A DNA stretch of 64,000 bases from Coriolopsis trogii. Taxonomy: Eukaryota > Basidiomycota > Agaricomycetes > Polyporales > Polyporaceae. The stretch spans positions 1,860,001 through 1,924,000 of the forward strand of contig JAHYIO010000006.1 in the NCBI GenBank assembly GCA_020543525.1. Reading direction: 5' to 3'. Each line of letters starts with the position of its first letter. Positions within the stretch are counted from its first letter, which is position 1. Shown one piece after another: positions 59,167-64,000 of the stretch. The position numbers and the translations under genes were made by a program. The notes below the pieces were generated by a model. That model was not told the DNA's origin and made no database searches. It saw nothing but the letters and a program-made list of their open reading frames with translations.

Positions 59167-60404
59167 TTACGACGGGAACTTCACCGGCCAGTCCTCGAAC
59201 CCAAGATCGACACCCCAAGGCGGCTGTATCAACCTGACCTGCTTGCCAGAGGCAGCAACACCGTCCAGCTTCTCAATATCCTCCGGTGTCAGCTTCTTCG
59301 CAGCCGCGAGCGCCCCCTCCATGTTCGCCTTGATGCGCGCGGGGGTGACGGACTTTGGGAGGGTGACGATGTCCTTCGCCACAAGGTAGCCAAGAAGGAC
59401 GTCCGCGGGATTCAGGCCGTGCTTCTCAGCAACTGCAGTCGCAGTCTCGTCGCTGAGGAGAGGGGAGCCGGTCGAGCCAAGGGGGGAGTACGCCTGCGGG
59501 ACGATTCCCTTTGACTTGAGGTAGTTGACGAACTTATGTTGCGGGTTGTAGAGATGGATCTCGCACTGTGAGTGACCGTGTTCAGCGAGGGGAAATGAGG
59601 GAGATCCTGTAGTAAACCACACGTCTACCCACCTGGTCAACCGCAGGGACAATCTCGGCGTAGGGGAGAATCTCTTGCTCCAGGATACGCTCGGAGCAGT
59701 TGGAGACACCGATGGAACGGACCTTGCCCTTCTTCACCATCGCTTCCATCTGCTTCCAAGTCTCGCGCAGAGGCCAGTCACGGATGACATCTCGATGGCC
59801 ATTGGGCAGGGTGGGGAAAGAAGGGTGGTTGCCTTTCGGGTTCAAGTGGATCGGCCAGTGCACAAGGTACACTATGCGAGCGCGAGTAGCTGTCAGCAGC
59901 TGCACAACATAGGTCGGACAACAGAAAGTTTGGGATACTCACAGTCAAGGTACTCTAGCCCCAGGTTCGAGAGTGTCTCGTCAAGTGCGCTCTCAACGTC
60001 GTTGAGCCTGGTTGCCCAAATCTTGCTGGTGACCTAAGTGGAGAGTCAACATGAGTAGAGAGAGAGAAACATTCGTCACATACAAAGATCTCCTCACGGG
60101 GTACACCCGACTTGCGGATACCCTCTCCGACCTGCTTCTCATTGCCGTATGCCCTGCATGTCCGGTCAGCTCCGCTCTCATGGCGGGACTCATGGTCCGT
60201 ACCATGCACAGTCAATATGACGATAGCCGGCCTCCTTGAGCGCATATTCGACGGCGTTCGTGACTTCTTCAGGCTGCGACTGCCAGGTACCTGCATCGGA
60301 TTGGGGGGATCAGCGTCGATCGCGAAGTGAAGCAGCCATAGCTTACCGAGCCCGATGAGAGGAATCTCGTATCCGCTGTTGAGCTTGATGGTGGGAGAGG
60401 CCAT
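59167..60404 (-). CDS. Aldo/keto reductase
   Basis: Six exons, 60404..60347, 60290..60203, 60153..60084, 60033..59943, 59871..59633 and 59565..59167, encode 314 residues. It is an NADPH-dependent reductase of aldehydes and ketones with a TIM-barrel fold. The catalytic tetrad is visible: Asp in YRHIDCAWAY with Tyr of AYGNEKQ, Lys of VTSKIW, and His of YLVHWPIHLNP. GVSNCSERILEQ and LPKSVTPARIKANMEG are the family's cofactor-side motifs. The start was chosen because MASPTIKLNSGYEIPLIGLG is the standard N-terminus. An ATG in the upstream frame belongs to other sequence. Cytosolic. The substrate is unknown. Confidence 0.95.
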
Positions 60405-61113
60405 GGTGGGACTTGAAGATGCTGAGAACGATTGCGAAATCCTGCGAATGGATCCCGCCCCCGCCTTTAAAGGAGGTGCGCGGGGTGCGGTCCGGCAGCC
60501 GGACCGTACAGGCAACGAATCCGCTGCATATGACGCGTGGAAGTTCTTGGCCTGAATGTTCAGATGTTTCGACACCGCTTCATGTCGCGAAACCACCCTG
60601 GCGGAGAAGAAACGATGGACGACGAGAGAGTCAAAATGGCGGTTCGAGACAAGCTGGACACGAACAAGCATTGCCATGAGGCGCGCTGCTCGCGGGCACG
60701 GGGCAATTGACTTGTGACTCGCGGTGGTCACAGTACGTTACACGAAATGACCGGGACGCACGGGCCATTCCGGACCGCACTCTACCGGAACTTGTGGAGC
60801 AAAACTGGCTCAGGAAGGTGTAGGTATAGCTGTTGTATGCTATGTCGACGTCGACCTGGATGATCTCTGGCCATGTTCATGGATTCCATATCGCCATCAC
60901 ACTCTCCTCCTTGGATCAGCAAGCCCGATAGTCGACGAAAACGACGGCTTGACACACGTGATGGCTGGTGGCTATATGCTCCGATCCGACGACGCTCAAC
61001 GCTTCTGACCGAGACGACTGGCGGGCCTTGCGGACTACGTCCCCGCTCTCAGACCCTCTTTCCAATTTTCCCTCAACACCTCTGCAAGTGGCTCGGAACG
61101 GACGTAGTCCAGC
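60405..61113. other. Divergent intergenic region
   Basis: Separates the aldo/keto reductase (minus) from the DHTKD1-type gene (plus), so it holds both promoters. No other gene is supported. Confidence 0.5.
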
Positions 61114-64000
61114 ATGAGCGGCGGTCGCATATCCTCGTATCTCATTGCGGCCCCAAGGAGGCGTAGACCTACACTCTACCTGCAGCTCAAAAGGAGCTAC
61201 TACGACTACTCCTACGGCTACCGTGAACCGCGCACATACGCCCTCCCGGATTGTGAGTGTCTTCTCCTTCTTGATGCGCGTAGGCTGTGCAATGGAAGAT
61301 GGCGGAAGGGAAGATGAGGGAGCATGTTGACAGTGAACGGTTGGGAAAGACGGGGAACGTACGATGCAGTGAGCGTTCATGCATCATGTGTGGATCACAA
61401 CCCTTGAGAAGTTGCGAGTCTCTATGTCCGTCCATGGGTAACTAATATTACCATAGTACTTCGTACTTGGTCGCGACGCGGCGCGCCCACGAGCCGCCTA
61501 CCATGCACATTATAGTCTCCTCCTTCCTATAGGATATCAGGCGACGAGCTTACGGTTCTGCTTTAGACACGTCTTCTCAGCTTGAGAACCGCACCGTGAA
61601 TGCGCCTCTGCTCCGCTACGTGGACTCCCTTCGCACCCACGGCCACCGCGCTGCACGCATCGACCCGCTCGACTTGCTACAACGCGAAGAGGTCGCGGCA
61701 CTGAGTCCTGAGCGTTATGGCCTCGATGACCCTTCCCAGACCTACGACATCAATGGCATACTATGGACTCGTCCTGTGGGAGAAGATGTTGGCCCTGAGT
61801 ACTGGCCGCTGGAGAAGATCACACGGCACTTGAGAGACGTCTACGTCGGACGCATCGCATATGAGTATATGCACTCACCGTCCAAGACCGAACGGTTGTG
61901 GTTCTCGCATCTGTTGGAGTCTGAACCATCAGACGCAAGGGCCGCTGCCGCAGAACAGAGAAAGCGTATTCACGAGATATTGGCAAAGTCTGAGGTCTTT
62001 GACCAGTTCTTGCAGCTGAAGTTCCCCAACTTGAAGCGCTATGGACTCGAAGGAGGGGAATCGATGTTGCCGGCACTTGACTCCCTGTTTTCGTCTTCGG
62101 CTCAGGGTTAGTGCGTACACACCTGTCTTCCTATTCTCTATGCTGACTTGGGCACGTAGCTGGAGTCGAACATCTAATCATTGGAATGCCACATCGCGGT
62201 CGTCTGAACTTCCTCACCGGATTGCTGGACTTCGCACCAGCCGCATTGTTCCACAAGATCAAGGGTGGGTCCGAACTACCAGAAGAGTACGGCGCCGCCG
62301 GCGACGTGATCAGTCACTTGAGTGAGCATATAACCACTCACAATCGATTCGTCACTCACTGTGTTCCAGCCGCCTCTCCGAGCTTACAGTATCCAGGCGC
62401 TCCCAAGCCATTGCACGTGTCTCTGCTCCCGAATCCCTCGCACCTCGAAGCGATCAACCCCGTAGCATTGGGCAAGACGCGTGCGAAGCAGTTCGCCCTT
62501 TTGAAAGCGCTCCAGCGCGCTGGCGAGACGGAATGCAAACCGGGCGATCGTGTCATGTGTGTGCAGCTCCACGGTGACGCGAGCTTCACTGGGCAAGGGG
62601 TTGTCATGGAGGGTCTTGGCCTGAGTATGTCCGCAATCGTACTCAGTATATCATCCCACTAAAAGGAGACAGGCAATCTCCCGCACTACACCGTTGGCGG
62701 AAGTGTACATCTGGTGGTCAAGTAGGTGCCCTTGTCTTCCCTGCTGCGAAGGATGGTCATTGATATTGTCTTGCAGTAACAGGTATGCTACCTAGCATAT
62801 AGTGCTCACCAAAGGCTGAGGGACAACCCTAGTATCGGGTACACGACGCCTGCGTCGAGTGCGCGGTCGTCACTGTACTGCTCGGATGTGGCGAAGATGA
62901 TAAATGCCCCCGTTCTGCACGTCAACGGAGATTATCCTGAGGGTCAGCATACGTGGTCTCTTGCCCTCCAGGAACCTGACGTAGTCCGTTCCCAGACGTG
63001 CAACGCGCCATGGAAATCGCATTCAAGTATCGCAACTATTTCCGCAAGGATATTATCGTGGACTTGATTGTCTACCGCCGCTGGTGAGCCGAGGTGTTTT
63101 CCAGGAATGTCGCACCTGTCGCCCCTGACGCCGTAACTTGTGAACAGGGGGCACAATGAACTTGACGAACCGGCGTTTACGCAACCGCTCATGTACGAGA
63201 AGATTCGGTCGCGCCGCTCTGTGCCCGCACTATATGAGGAGCGCCTGATAGTATGTTCTCTTTCCTCTTTACTACCACCTGCCCCTCGAGATGAACGATC
63301 GTACTGTGGTAGGATGAGAACGTCCTGACCAAGGAAGAAGCGGACGGCGTCCGTACGAGATACAAGGAGTTCCTGGCTGCCGAGCTCGCCGCTGCACCTT
63401 CCCACAAGCCAGGCAGTCACCTATCGGTGCTAGAAGGGCAATGGAAGGGGCTCGTGTGGCCAGGCAGCACAGCGGCAGTGCACGATCCCGAGACTGGTGT
63501 GGCGAAGGAGACTCTGCAGGAGATCGGAAAGGCGAGCGTATCCGTCCCGGATGGCTTTGAGATCCATCCTCGTCTTCAACGACACGTCAAGCACCGTCTG
63601 CAAGTTATGGAAGGCGGGCAAGGCTTGGACTGGGCCACGGCGGAGGTGTGCGGTCTGACGTTCGTGTGCACTCGACGTGCCTGACTGACGTATGTACGTG
63701 AAGGCTCTCGCATTCGGTTCGCTCATGCTCGAGGGCTATGACGTCCGGATCTCTGGACAAGATGTCGGGCGCGGAACATTCAGCCAGAGGTAAGTTTAGA
63801 AGTTCCGAGTCATATTTGCGTCCACTCGTCCATGTGCACGGCTGCTGAGTGTCTGATAGGCATGCGATGCTCGTGGACCAGCGGACCGAGGGTGTCGTCG
63901 TCCCGCTCAATCTCTCATTGGACTCGGTGGGTCGGCTCGAGCTTGCCAACAGCTCGTTGAGCGAGATGGCCGTTCTCGGGGTATGTCATTTGTCAAAAAG
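61114..64000 (+). CDS. 2-oxoadipate dehydrogenase E1-like (DHTKD1 type), partial at the window edge
   Basis: A probable first exon (61114..61252) has an Arg-rich mitochondrial-type N-terminus ([20 protein letters not shown]). Exon 2 (61567..62106) has [21 protein letters not shown]. Then come [22 protein letters not shown] (the thiamine-diphosphate-dependent E1 core), [70 protein letters not shown], and [13 protein letters not shown], where the text reaches the end of the window. [10 protein letters not shown] fits DHTKD1 better than the E1 of 2-oxoglutarate dehydrogenase. The role would be oxidative decarboxylation of 2-oxoadipate in lysine breakdown, in mitochondria. Introns are many; one exon (62777..62782) appears to be 6 nt. 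The first intron, 314 nt, is long, so the N-terminal joining is uncertain. Confidence 0.9.

Noticed and set aside
1..64000. CRISPR arrays, operons, riboswitches, ribosome binding sites
   Set aside because: Intron structure and protein families show a eukaryotic nuclear genome; no such prokaryotic features are present or expected.

Overview
The window is nuclear DNA of a filamentous basidiomycete, most likely an Agaricomycete. Genes are split by many short GT-AG introns (about 50-75 nt), exons are often tiny, and the protein families are fungal (plasma-membrane H+-ATPase, DUF1996/WSC secreted proteins, BBE-like oxidoreductase, chromodomain Ty3/Gypsy element, F-box families). Eight genes are readable to base-level exon resolution or nearly so; the rest is repeat-rich or decayed.

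Layout. 0-2.3 kb: an F-box pseudogene with two in-frame stops, and an unrecognised split coding segment (minus). 2.7-6.7 kb: a 1300-residue disordered protein (minus, three exons). 6.7-15.2 kb: gene-poor, with one motif-cluster repeat. 15.4-18.7 kb: a plant-type P-type H+-ATPase (plus, seven exons). 19.4-21.7 kb: a single-pass membrane protein whose 3' exon runs into a second F-box pseudogene. 23.8-25.5 kb: a secreted FAD-linked oxidoreductase. 26.1-33.5 kb: a nested Ty3/Gypsy chromovirus on the minus strand with 5-bp target duplication, carrying a hAT-type MITE in pol and another insertion in its 5' LTR. 34.0-36.0 kb: a third F-box copy (plus). 36.2-42.3 kb: UDP-glucose:glycoprotein glucosyltransferase with a C-terminal HDEL (minus). 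42.7-46.4 and 51.5-55.3 kb: a 3.75-kb direct segmental duplication, each copy holding one complete 774-residue-class DUF1996+3xWSC gene (minus). Between the copies lie three tandem decayed protein-kinase fragments, a MITE with long inverted repeats and a 22-bp tandem array. 57.4-60.4 kb: a HAD phosphatase and an aldo/keto reductase (both minus). 61.1-64.0 kb: the 5' part of a DHTKD1-type 2-oxoacid dehydrogenase E1, cut by the window edge.

Functionally these are independently transcribed housekeeping and secretory genes, not a pathway cluster. UGGT acts in ER folding quality control, the H+-ATPase energises the plasma membrane, and DHTKD1 acts in mitochondrial lysine/2-oxoadipate catabolism. 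The interest lies in the accessory parts: nested mobile elements, a recent gene duplication, kinase and F-box relics, and several motif-cluster repeats. I saw no CRISPR array, tRNA or rRNA gene.
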